DNA of 64,000 nucleotides. Origin: Mantis religiosa. Its lineage: Eukaryota > Arthropoda > Insecta > Mantodea > Mantidae. Positions 13,601 to 26,300 of the stretch are shown here, one piece after another. The position numbers and the translations under genes are program-made. The notes under the pieces were generated by a model. The model worked only from the letters and a program-made list of their open reading frames with translations. It was not told the origin of the DNA and searched no databases. Each line of letters begins with the position of its first letter. The stretch's first letter is position 1. Location: NCBI GenBank assembly GCA_030765055.1, contig JAUKNK010000152.1, positions 2,089,501-2,153,500 on the forward strand, read 5' to 3'.

Positions 13601-16600
13601 ATTGAACAAATATTAGATCGGAACGAGCAAAGATATAATAACTAAAGGAAGATTGGTAGAAAGACAAAGAGAGATCCGGACTGAACAGATATTAGATCGG
13701 AGCGAGCAAAGATGTACTAACTAAAGGAAGATTGGTAGTAAGACAAACAGAGATCCGCACTGAACAAATATAAGATAGGAACGAGCAAAGCTGTAATAAC
13801 TAAAGGAAGATTGGTAGAAAGACAAACAGAGATCCGGACTGAACAAATATTAGATCGGAACGAGCAAAGATGTAATAACTAAAGGAAGATTGGTAGAAAG
13901 ACAAACAGAGATCCGCACTGAACAAATATAAAATCGGAACGAGCAAAGCTGTAATAACTAAAGGAAGATTGGTAGAAAGACAAAGAGAGACCCGGACTGA
14001 ACAGGTATTGGATCCGAACGTGCAAAGATATAATAACTAAAGGAAGATCGGTAGAAAGGCAAAGAGAGATCCGGACTGAACAGGTATTAGATCCGAACGT
14101 GCAAAGATATAATAATTAAAGGAAGATCGGTAGAAAGACAAAGTGAGATCCGGACTGAACAGATATTAGATCGGAAGGAGCAAAAATATAATAACTAAAG
14201 GAAGATCGGTAGAAAGACAAAGAGAGGTCCGGACTGAACAAATATAAGATCGGAACGAGCAAAGATATAATAACCAAAGGAAGATCGGTAGAAAGACAAA
14301 GAGAGACCCGGACTGAACTGATATTAGATCGGAACGTGCAAAGATATAATAACTAAAGGAAGATCGGTAGAAAGACAAAGAGAGACCCGGACTGAACAAA
14401 TATTAGATCGGAACGTGCAAAGATATAATAACTAAAGGAAGTTCGGTAGAAAGACAAAGAGAGATCCGGACTGAACTGATATTAGATCGGAACGTGCAAA
14501 GATATAATAACTAAAGTAAGATCGGTAGAAAGACAAAGAGAGATCCGACTGAACTGATATTAGATCGGAACGTGCAAAGATATTGTAACTAAACGAAGAT
14601 CGGTAGAAAGACAAAGAGAGACCCGGACTGAACAAATATTAGATAGGAACGTGCCAAGATATAATAACTCAAGGAAGATCGGTAGAAAGACAAAGAGAGA
14701 CCGGACTGAACAGGTATTAGATCCGAACGTGCAAAGATATAATAACTAAAGGAAGATCGGTAGAAAGACAAAGTGAGATCCGGACTGAACAAATATTAGA
14801 TCGGAACGAGCAAAGATATAATAAGTAAAGGAAGAACGGTAGAAAGACAAACAGAGATCCGGACTGAACAAATATTATATCGGAACGAGCAAAGATATAA
14901 TAACTAAGGAAGATCGGTAGAAAGACAAACAGAGATCCGGACTGAACAAATATTATATCGGAACGAGCAAAGATATAATAACTAAGGAAGATCGGTAGAA
15001 AGACAAACAGAGATCCGGACTGAACAAATATTAGATCGGAAAGAGCAAAGATATAATTACTAAAGGAAGATCGGTAGAAAGACAAACAGAGATCCAGACT
15101 GAACAAATATTAGATCGGAACGAGCAAAGATGTAATAACTAAAGGAAGATCGGTAGAAAGACAAAGAGAGACCTGGAGTGAACAAATATTAGATCGGAAC
15201 GAGCAAAGATATAATAACTAAGGGAAGATCGGTAGAAAGACAAAGAGAGATCCGGACTGAACAAATATTAGATCGGAACGAGCAAAGATATAATAACTAA
15301 AGGAAGATCGGTGGAAAGACAAAGAGAGATCCGGACTGAACAAATATTAGATCGGAACGAGCAAAGATATAATAACTAAAGGAAGATCGGTAGAAAGACA
15401 AAGAGAGACCCGGACTGAACAGATATTAGATAGGAACGAGCAAAGATATAATAACTAAAGGAAATCGGTAGTAAGACATAGAGAGATCCGGACTGAACAA
15501 ATATTAGTTCAGAACGAGCAAAGATGTAATAAATAAAGGAAGATCGCTAGAAAGACAAAGAGAGACCCGGACTGAACTGATATTAGATCGGAACGAGCAA
15601 TGATATAATAACTAAAGGAGGATCGGTAGAACGACAAAGAGAGATCCGGACTGAACAAATATTAGATCGGAACGTGCAAAGATATAATAACTAAAGGAAG
15701 ATCGGTAGAAAGACAAAGAGAGATCAGGACTGAACAAATATTAGATCGGAACGAGCAAAGATATAATAACTAAAGGAAGATCGGTGGAAAGACAAAGAGA
15801 GAACCGGACTGAATAAATATTAGATCGGAACGAGCAAACATATAATAACTAAAGGAAGATCGGTGGAAAGACAAAGAGAGATCCGGACTGAACAAATATT
15901 AGATCGGAACGAGCAAAGATATAGTAACTAAAGGAAGATCGGTAGAAAGACAAAGAGAGACCCGGACTGAACAGATATTAGATAGGAACGAGCAAAGATA
16001 TAATAACTAAAGGAAATCGGTAGAAAGACATAGAGAGATCCGGACTGAACAAATATTAGTTCAGAACGAGCAAAGATGTAATAAATAAAGGAAGATCGAT
16101 AGAAAGACAAAGAGAGACCCGGACTGAACTGATATTAGATCGGAACGAGCAATGATATAATAACTAAAGGAGGATCGGTAGAACGACAAAGAGAGATCCG
16201 GACTGAACAAATATTAGATCGGAACAAGCAAAGATATAATAACTAAAGGAAGATCGGTAGAAAGACAAAGAGAGATCCGGACTAAACAAATATTACATCG
16301 GAACGAGCAAAGATATAATAACTAAAGGAAGATCAGTAGAAAGACAAAGAGAGACCCGGACTGAACAAATATTAGATCGGAACGAGCAAAGATATAATAA
16401 CATAAGGAAGATCGGTAGAAAGACAAAGAGAGATCCGGACTGAACAAATATTATTTCGGAACAAGCAAAGATATAATAACTAAAGGAAAATCGGTAGAAA
16501 GACAAAGAGAGATCCGGACTGAACAAATATTAGATCGGAACGAGCAAAGATATAATAACTAAAGGAAGATCGGTAGAAAGACAAAGAGAGACCCGGACTG

Positions 16601-17193
16601 AACAAATATTAGATCGGAACGAGCAAAGATATAATAACTAAAGGAAGATCGGTAGAAAGACAAAGAGAGACCCGGACTGAACAAATATTAGATCGGAACG
16701 GGCAAAGATATAATAACTAAGGGAAGATCGGTAGAAAGACAACGAGAGATCCGGACTAAACAAATATTAGATCGGAACCAGCAAAGATATAATAACTAAA
16801 GGAAGATCGGTAGAAAGACAAAGAGAGACCCGGACTGAACAAATATTAGATCGGAACGAGCAAAGATATAATAACTAAAGGAAGATCGGTAGAAAGACAA
16901 AGAGAGACCCGGACTGAACAAATATTAGATCGGAACGAGCAAAGATATAATTACTAAAGGAAGATCGGTAGAAAGACAAAGAGAGATCCGGACTTTACAG
17001 ATATTAGATCTGAACGAGCAAAGATATAATAACTAAGGGGAGATCGGTAGAAAGACAAAGAGAGATCCGGACTGAACAAATATTAGATCGGAACAAGCAA
17101 AGATATAATAAATAAAGGAAGATCGGTAAAAAGACAAAGAGAGACCCGGACTGAACAAATATTAGATCGGAACGAGCAAAGATATAATAACTA

Positions 17194-19244
17194 ATGGAAG
17201 ATCGGTAGAAAGACAAAGAGAGATCCGGACTGAACAAATATTAGTTCGGAACAAGCAAAGATATAATAACTAAAGGAAGATCGGTGGAAAGACAAAGAGT
17301 GATCCGGACTGAACAAATATTAGATCGGAACGAGCAAGGATATAATAACTACAGGAAGATCCGTGGAAAGACAAAGAGAGATCCGGACTGAACAAATATT
17401 AGATCGGAACGAGCTAAGATATAATTACTAAAGGAAGATCGGTAGAAAGACAAAGAGAGATCCGGGCTGAACAAATATTAGATCGGAACGAGCAAAGATA
17501 TAATAACTAAAGGAAGATCGGTAGAAAGACAAAGAGAGATCCGGACTGAACAAATATTAGATCGGAACGAGCAAAGATATAATAACTACAGGAAGATAAG
17601 TTGAAAGACAAAGAGAGATCCGGATTGAACAAATATTAGATCGGAACGAGCAAAGATATAATAACTAAAGGAAGATTGGTAGAAAGACAAAGAGAGATCC
17701 GGACTGAACAGATATTAGATCGGAGCGAGCAAAGATGTACTAACTAAAGGAAGATTGGTAGTAAGACAAACAGAGATCCGCACTGAACAAATATAAGATC
17801 GGAACGAGCAAAGCTGTAATAACTAAAGGAAGATTGGTAGAAAGACAAACAGAGATCCGGACTGAACAAATATTAGATCGGAACGAGGAAAGATGTAATA
17901 ACTAAAGGAAGATTGGTAGAAAGACAAACAGAGATCCGCACTCTACAGATATAAGATCGGAACGAGCAAAGCTGTAATAACTAAAGGAAGATTGGTAGAA
18001 AGACAAAGAGAGACCCGGACTGAACAGGTATTGGATCCGAACGTGCAAAGATATAATAACTAAAGGAAGATCGGTAGAAAGGCAAAGAGAGATCCGGACT
18101 GAACAGGTATTAGATCCGAACGTGCAAAGATATAATAATTAAAGGAAGATCGGTAGAAAGACAAAGTGAGATCCGGACTGAACAGATATTAGATCGGAAG
18201 GAGCAAAAATATAATAACTAAAGGAAGATCGGTAGAAAGACAAAGAGAGGTCCGGACTGAACAAATATAAGATCGGAACGAGCAAAGATATAATAACCAA
18301 AGGAAGATCGGTAGAAAGACAAAGAGAGACCCGGACTGAACTGATATTAGATCGGAACGTGCAAAGATATAATAACTAAAGGAAGATCGGTAGAAAGACA
18401 AAGAGAGACCCGGACTGAACTGATATTAGATCGGAACGTGCAAAGATATAATAACTAAAGGAAGTTCGGTAGAAAGACAAAGAGAGATCCGGACTGAACT
18501 GATATTAGATCGGAACGTGCAAAGATATAATAACTAAAGTAAGATCGGTAGAAAGACAAAGAGAGATCCGGACTGAACTGATATTAGATCGGAACGTGCA
18601 AAGATATTGTAACTAAACGAAGATCGGTAGAAAGACAAAGAGAGACCCGGACTGAACAAATATTAGATAGGAACGTGCCAAGATATAATAACTCAAGGAA
18701 GATCGGTAGAAAGACAAAGAGAGACCGGACTGAACAGGTATTAGATCCGAACGTGCAAAGATATAATAACTAAAGGAAGATCGGTAGAAAGACAAAGTGA
18801 GATCCGGACTGAACAAATATTAGATCGGAACGAGCAAAGATATAATAAGTAAAGGAAGAACGGTAGAAAGACAAACAGAGATCCGGACTGAACAAATATT
18901 ATATCGGAACGAGCAAAGATATAATAACTAAGGAAGATCGGTAGAAAGACAAACAGAGATCCGGACTGAACAAATATTATATCGGAAGGAGCAAAGATAT
19001 AATAACTAAGGAAGATCGGTAGAAAGACAAACAGAGATCCGGACTGAACAAATATTAGATCGGAACGAGCAAAGATATAATTACTAAAGGAAGATCGGTA
19101 GAAAGACAAACAGAGATCCAGACTGAACAAATATTAGATCGGAACGAGCAAAGATATAATAACTAAGGGAAGATCGGTAGAAAGACAAAGAGAGATCCGG
19201 TCTGAACAAATATTAGATAAGAACAAGCAAAGATATAATAACTA
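17194..19244. repeat. 2051-bp direct duplication, unit 1 in copy 2
   Basis: Image of 3701-5751 at +13493. It preserves the ATGGAAG opening, the AAGTTG monomer and the GGAAGGAGC variant near 18986. This shows that the 2051-bp duplication predates the larger block duplication. Confidence 0.83.
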
Positions 19245-21294
19245 ATGGAAGATCGGTAGAAAGACAAAGAGAGATCCGGACTGAACAAATATTAGTTCGG
19301 AACAAGCAAAGATATAATAACTAAAGGAAGATCGGTGGAAAGACAAAGAGTGATCCGGACTGAACAAATATTAGATCGGAACGAGCAAGGATATAATAAC
19401 TACAGGAAGATCCGTGGAAAGACAAAGAGAGATCCGGACTGAACAAATATTAGATCGGAACGAGCTAAGATATAATTACTAAAGGAAGATCGGTAGAAAG
19501 ACAAAGAGAGATCCGGGCTGAACAAATATTAGATCGGAACGAGCAAAGATATAATAACTAAAGGAAGATCGGTAGAAAGACAAAGAGAGATCCGGACTGA
19601 ACAAATATTAGATCGGAACGAGCAAAGATATAATAACTACAGGAAGATAAGTTGAAAGACAAAGAGAGATCCGGATTGAACAAATATTAGATCGGAACGA
19701 GCAAAGATATAATAACTAAAGGAAGATTGGTAGAAAGACAAAGAGAGATCCGGACTGAACAGATATTAGATCGGAGCGAGCAAAGATGTACTAACTAAAG
19801 GAAGATTGGTAGTAAGACAAACAGAGATCCGCACTGAACAAATATAAGATCGGAACGAGCAAAGCTGTAATAACTAAAGGAAGATTGGTAGAAAGACAAA
19901 CAGAGATCCGGACTGAACAAATATTAGATCGGAACGAGCAAAGATGTAATAACTAAAGGAAGATTGGTAGAAAGACAAACAGAGATCCGCACTCTACAGA
20001 TATAAGATCGGAACGAGCAAAGCTGTAATAACTAAAGGAAGATTGGTAGAAAGACAAAGAGAGACCCGGACTGAACAGGTATTGGATCCGAACGTGCAAA
20101 GATATAATAACTAAAGGAAGATCGGTAGAAAGGCAAAGAGAGATCCGGACTGAACAGGTATTAGATCCGAACGTGCAAAGATATAATAATTAAAGGAAGA
20201 TCGGTAGAAAGACAAAGTGAGATCCGGACTGAACAGATATTAGATCGGAAGGAGCAAAAATATAATAACTAAAGGAAGATCGGTAGAAAGACAAAGAGAG
20301 GTCCGGACTGAACAAATATAAGATCGGAACGAGCAAAGATATAATAACCAAAGGAAGATCGGTAGAAAGACAAAGAGAGACCCGGACTGAACTGATATTA
20401 GATCGGAACGTGCAAAGATATAATAACTAAAGGAAGATCGGTAGAAAGACAAAGAGAGACCCGGACTGAACTGATATTAGATCGGAACGTGCAAAGATAT
20501 AATAACTAAAGGAAGTTCGGTAGAAAGACAAAGAGAGATCCGGACTGAACTGATATTAGATCGGAACGTGCAAAGATATAATAACTAAAGTAAGATCGGT
20601 AGAAAGACAAAGAGAGATCCGGACTGAACTGATATTAGATCGGAACGTGCAAAGATATTGTAACTAAACGAAGATCGGTAGAAAGACAAAGAGAGACCCG
20701 GACTGAACAAATATTAGATAGGAACGTGCCAAGATATAATAACTCAAGGAAGATCGGTAGAAAGACAAAGAGAGACCGGACTGAACAGGTATTAGATCCG
20801 AACGTGCAAAGATATAATAACTAAAGGAAGATCGGTAGAAAGACAAAGTGAGATCCGGACTGAACAAATATTAGATCGGAACGAGCAAAGATATAATAAG
20901 TAAAGGAAGAACGGTAGAAAGACAAACAGAGATCCGGACTGAACAAATATTATATCGGAACGAGCAAAGATATAATAACTAAGGAAGATCGGTAGAAAGA
21001 CAAACAGAGATCCGGACTGAACAAATATTATATCGGAACGAGCAAAGATATAATAACTAAGGAAGATCGGTAGAAAGACAAACAGAGATCCGGACTGAAC
21101 AAATATTAGATCGGAACGAGCAAAGATATAATTACTAAAGGAAGATCGGTAGAAAGACAAACAGAGATCCAGACTGAACAAATATTAGATCGGAACGAGC
21201 AAAGATATAATAACTAAGGGAAGATCGGTAGAAAGACAAAGAGAGATCCGGTCTGAACAAATATTAGATAAGAACAAGCAAAGATATAATAACT
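19245..21294. repeat. 2051-bp direct duplication, unit 2 in copy 2
   Basis: Image of 5752-7801 at +13493, directly adjoining unit 1. Ends where CTAAAGG replaces the CTAATGG junction variant. Confidence 0.82.
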
Positions 21295-22083
21295 AAAGGA
21301 AGATCGGTAGAAAGACAAAGAGAGACCCGGACTGAACAAATATTAGATCGGAACGAGCAAAGATATAATAACTAAAGGAAGATCGGTAGAAAGACAAAGA
21401 GAGACCCGGGCTGAACAAATATTAGATCGGAACGAGCAAAGATATAATAACTAAAGGAAGATAGGTAGAAAGACAAAGAGAGACCCGGACTGAACAAATA
21501 TTAGATCGGAACGAGCAAAGATATAATAACTAAGGGAAGATCGGTAGAAAGACAAAGAGAGATCCGGACTGAACAAATATTAGATCGGAACAAGCAAAGA
21601 TATAATAAATAAAGGAAGATCGGTAGAACGACAAAGAGAGATCCGGACTGAACTGATATTAGATCGGAACGAGCAAAGATATAATAACTAAAGGAAGATC
21701 GGTAGAAAGACAAAGAGAGATCCGGACTGAACAAATATTAGATCGGAACGAGCAAAGTTATAATAACTAAGGGAAGATCGGTGGAAAGACAAAGAGAGAT
21801 CCGGACTTAACAAATATTAGATCGGAACGAGCAAAGATATAATAACTACAGGAAGATCGGTGGAAAGACAAAGAGAGATCCGGACTGAACAAATATTACA
21901 TCGGAACGAGCAAAGATATAATAACTAAAGGAAGATCGGTAGAAAGACAAAGAGAGACCCGGACTGAACAAATATTAGATCGGAACGAGCAAAGATATAA
22001 TAACTAAAGGAAGATCGGTAGAAAGACAAAGAGAGACCCGGACTGAACAAATATTAGATCGGAACGAGCAAAGATATAATAAC

Positions 22084-22162
22084 TAAGGGAAGATCGGTAG
22101 AAAGACAAAGAGAGATCCGGACTGAACAAACCTTAGATCGGAACGAGCAAAGTTATAATAAC
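22084..22162. repeat. Extra monomer in copy 2 relative to copy 1
   Basis: Shifts the copy 1/copy 2 register from 13493 to 13572, exactly one monomer. It carries the rare AACCTTAG (normally AATATTAG). The same variant recurs at 28206 in partial copy 3 and is absent from copy 1 near 8.55 kb. Exact edges are ambiguous because the neighbours are alike. Confidence 0.75.
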
Positions 22163-25100
22163 TAAGGGAAGATCGGTGGAAAGACAAAGAGAGATCCGGA
22201 CTGAACATATATTAGATCGGAACGAGCAAAGATATAATAACTACAGGAAGATCGGTGGAAAGACAAAGAGAGATCCGGACTGAACAAATATTACATCGGA
22301 ACGAGCAAAGATATAATAACTAAAGGAAGATCGGTAGAAAGACAAAGAGAGATCCGGGCTGAACAAATATTAGATCGGAACGAGCAAAGATATAATAACT
22401 AAAGGAAGATCGTTAGAAAGACAAAGAGAGATCCGGACTGAACAAATATTAGATCGCAATGAGCAAAGATATAATAACTACAGGAAGATAAGTTGAAAGA
22501 CAAAGAGAGATCCGGATTGAACAAATATTAGATCGGAACGAGCAAAGGTATAATAACTAAAGGAAGATCTGTAGAAAGACAAAGAGAGATCCGGACAGAA
22601 CAGATATTAGATCCGAACGAGCAAAGATATAATAACTAAAGGAAGATCGGTAGAAATACAAAGAGAGATCCGGACTGAACAGATATTAGATCAGAAGAGC
22701 AAAGATATAATGACGAAAAGAAGATCGGTAGAAAGACAAAGAGAGACCCTGACTGAACTGATATTAGATCGGAACGCACAAACATATAATAACTAAAGGA
22801 AGATTGGTAGAAAGACAAAGAGAGATCCGGACTGAACTGATATTTGATCGGAACGAGCAAAGATATAATATCTAAAGGAAGATCGGTAGAAAGAAAAAGA
22901 GAGATCCGGACTGAACTGATGTTAGATCGGAACGAGCAAAGATATAATAACTAAAGGAAGATCGGTAGAAAGACAAAGAGAGACCCGGACTGCACAAATA
23001 TTATATCGGAACGAGCAAAGATATAATAACCAAAGGAAGATCGGTAGAAATACAAAGAGAGACCCGGACTGAACAAATATTAGATCGGAACGAGCAAAGA
23101 TATAATAACCAAAGGAAGATCGGTAGAAAGACAAAGAGAGATCTTGACTGAACAAATATAAGATCGGAACGAGCAAAGATATAATAACCAAACGAAGATC
23201 GGTAGAAAGACAAAGAGAGATCCGGACTGAACTGATATTAGATCGGAAGGAGCAAATATATAATAACTAAAGGAAGATCGGTGGAAAGACAAAGAGAGAT
23301 CCGGACTGAACAAATATTAGATCGGAACGAGCAAAGATATAGTAACTAAAGGAAGATCGGTAGAAAGACAAAGAGAGACCCGGACTGAACAGATATTAGA
23401 TAGGAACGAGCAAAGATATAATAACTAAAGGAAATCGGTAGTAAGACATAGAGAGATCCGGACTGAACAAATATTAGTTCAGAACGAGCAAAGATGTAAT
23501 AAATAAAGGAAGATCGATAGAAAGACAAAGAGAGACCCGGACTGAACTGATATTAGATCGGAACGAGCAATGATATAATAACTAAAGGAGGATCGGTAGA
23601 ACGACAAAGAGAGATCCGGACTGAACAAATATTAGATCGGAACGTGCAAAGATATAATAACTAAAGGAAGATCGGTAGAAAGACAAAGAGAGATCAGGAC
23701 TGAACAAATATTAGATCGGAACGAGCAAAGATATAATAACTAAAGGAAGATCGGTGGAAAGACAAAGAGAGAACCGGACTGAATAAATATTAGATCGGAA
23801 CGAGCAAACATATAATAACTAAAGGAAGATCGGTGGAAAGACAAAGAGAGATCCGGACTGAACAAATATTAGATCGGAACGAGCAAAGATATAGTAACTA
23901 AAGGAAGATCGGTAGAAAGACAAAGAGAGACCCGGACTGAACAGATATTAGATAGGAACGAGCAAAGATATAATAACTAAAGGAAATCGGTAGAAAGACA
24001 TAGAGAGATCCGGACTGAACAAATATTAGTTCAGAACGAGCAAAGATGTAATAAATAAAGGAAGATCGATAGAAAGACAAAGAGAGACCCGGACTGAACT
24101 GATATTAGATCGGAACGAGCAATGATATAATAACTAAAGGAGGATCGGTAGAACGACAAAGAGAGATCCGGACTGAACAAATATTAGATCGGAACAAGCA
24201 AAGATATAATAACTAAAGGAAGATCGGTAGAAAGACAAAGAGAGATCCGGACTAAACAAATATTACATCGGAACGAGCAAAGATATAATAACTAAAGGAA
24301 GATCAGTAGAAAGACAAAGAGAGACCCGGACTGAACAAATATTAGATCGGAACGAGCAAAGATATAATAACATAAGGAAGATCGGTAGAAAGACAAAGAG
24401 AGATCCGGACTGAACAAATATTATTTCGGAACAAGCAAAGATATAATAACTAAAGGAAAATCGGTAGAAAGACAAAGAGAGATCCGGACTGAACAAATAT
24501 TAGATCGGAACGAGCAAAGATATAATAACTAAAGGAAGATCGGTAGAAAGACAAAGAGAGACCCGGACTGAACAAATATTAGATCGGAACGAGCAAAGAT
24601 ATAATAACTAAAGGAAGATCGGTAGAAAGACAAAGAGAGACCCGGACTGAACAAATATTAGATCGGAACGGGCAAAGATATAATAACTAAGGGAAGATCG
24701 GTAGAAAGACAAAGAGAGATCCGGACTAAACAAATATTAGATCGGAACCAGCAAAGATATAATAACTAAAGGAAGATCGGTAGAAAGACAAAGAGAGACC
24801 CGGACTGAACAAATATTAGATCGGAACGAGCAAAGATATAATAACTAAAGGAAGATCGGTAGAAAGACAAAGAGAGACCCGGACTGAACAAATATTAGAT
24901 CGGAACGAGCAAAGATTTAATTACTAAAGGAAGATCGGTAGAAAGACAAAGAGAGATCCGGACTTTACAGATATTAGATCTGAACGAGCAAAGATATAAT
25001 AACTAAGGGGAGATCGGTAGAAAGACAAAGAGAGATCCGGACTGAACAAATATTAGATCGGAACAAGCAAAGATATAATAAATAAAGGAAGATCGGTAAA

Positions 25101-26300
25101 AAGACAAAGAGAGACCCGGACTGAACAAATATTAGATCGGAACGAGCAAAGATATAATAACTAATGGAAGATCGGTAGAAAGACAAAGAGAGATCCGGAC
25201 TGAACAAATATTAGTTCGGAACAAGCAAAGATATAATAACTAAAGGAAGATCGGTGGAAAGACAAAGAGTGATCCGGACTGAACAAATATTAGATCGGAA
25301 CGAGCAAGGATATAATAACTACAGGAAGATCCGTGGAAAGACAAAGAGAGATCCGGACTGAACAAATATTAGATCGGAACGAGCTAAGATATAATTACTA
25401 AAGGAAGATCGGTAGAAAGACAAAGAGAGATCCGGGCTGAACAAATATTAGATCGGAACGAGCAAAGATATAATAACTAAAGGAAGATCGGTAGAAAGAC
25501 AAAGAGAGATCCGGACTGAACAAATATTAGATCGGAACGAGCAAAGATATAATAACTACAGGAAGATAAGTTGAAAGACAAAGAGAGATCCGGATTGAAC
25601 AAATATTAGATCGGAACGAGCAAAGATATAATAACTAAAGGAAGATTGGTAGAAAGACAAAGAGAGATCCGGACTGAACAGATATTAGATCGGAGCGAGC
25701 AAAGATGTACTAACTAAAGGAAGATTGGTAGTAAGACAAACAGAGATCCGCACTGAACAAATATAAGATCGGAACGAGCAAAGCTGTAATAACTAAAGGA
25801 AGATTGATAGAAAGACAAACAGAGATCCGGACTGAACAAATATTAGATCGGAACGAGCAAAGATGTAATAACTAAAGGAAGATTGGTAGAAAGACAAACA
25901 GAGATCCGCACTGAACAAATATAAGATCGGAACGAGCAAAGCTGTAATAACTAAAGGAAGATTGGTAGAAAGACAAAGAGAGACCCGGACTGAACAGGTA
26001 TTGGATCCGAACGTGCAAAGATATAATAACTAATGGAAGATCGGTAGAAAGGCAAAGAGAGATCCGGACTGAACAGGTATTAGATCCGAACGTGCAAAGA
26101 TATAATAATTAAAGGAAGATCGGTAGAAAGACAAAGTGAGATCCGGACTGAACAGATATTAGATCGGAAGGAGCAAAAATATAATAACTATAGGAAGATC
26201 GGTAGAAAGACAAAGAGAGGTCCGGACTGAACAAATATAAGATCGGAACGAGCAAAGATATAATAACCAAAGGAAGATCGGTAGAAAGACAAAGAGAGAC

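Larger units (their letters stand above)
13494..26300. repeat. Domain A higher-order block, copy 2
   Basis: Direct repeat of the first 12.7 kb of the window, in the same orientation. It differs from copy 1 by an additional monomer with the marker AACCTTAG near 22.13 kb, by different sequence at about 22.63-23.07 kb, and by scattered single bases. After about 26.30 kb it parts from copy 1 (copy 1 reads CCCAGACTGAACAAATATT near 12.73 kb, copy 2 reads CCCGGACTGAACTGATATT) and continues in the register of its own internal 20.4 kb region. Confidence 0.85.
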
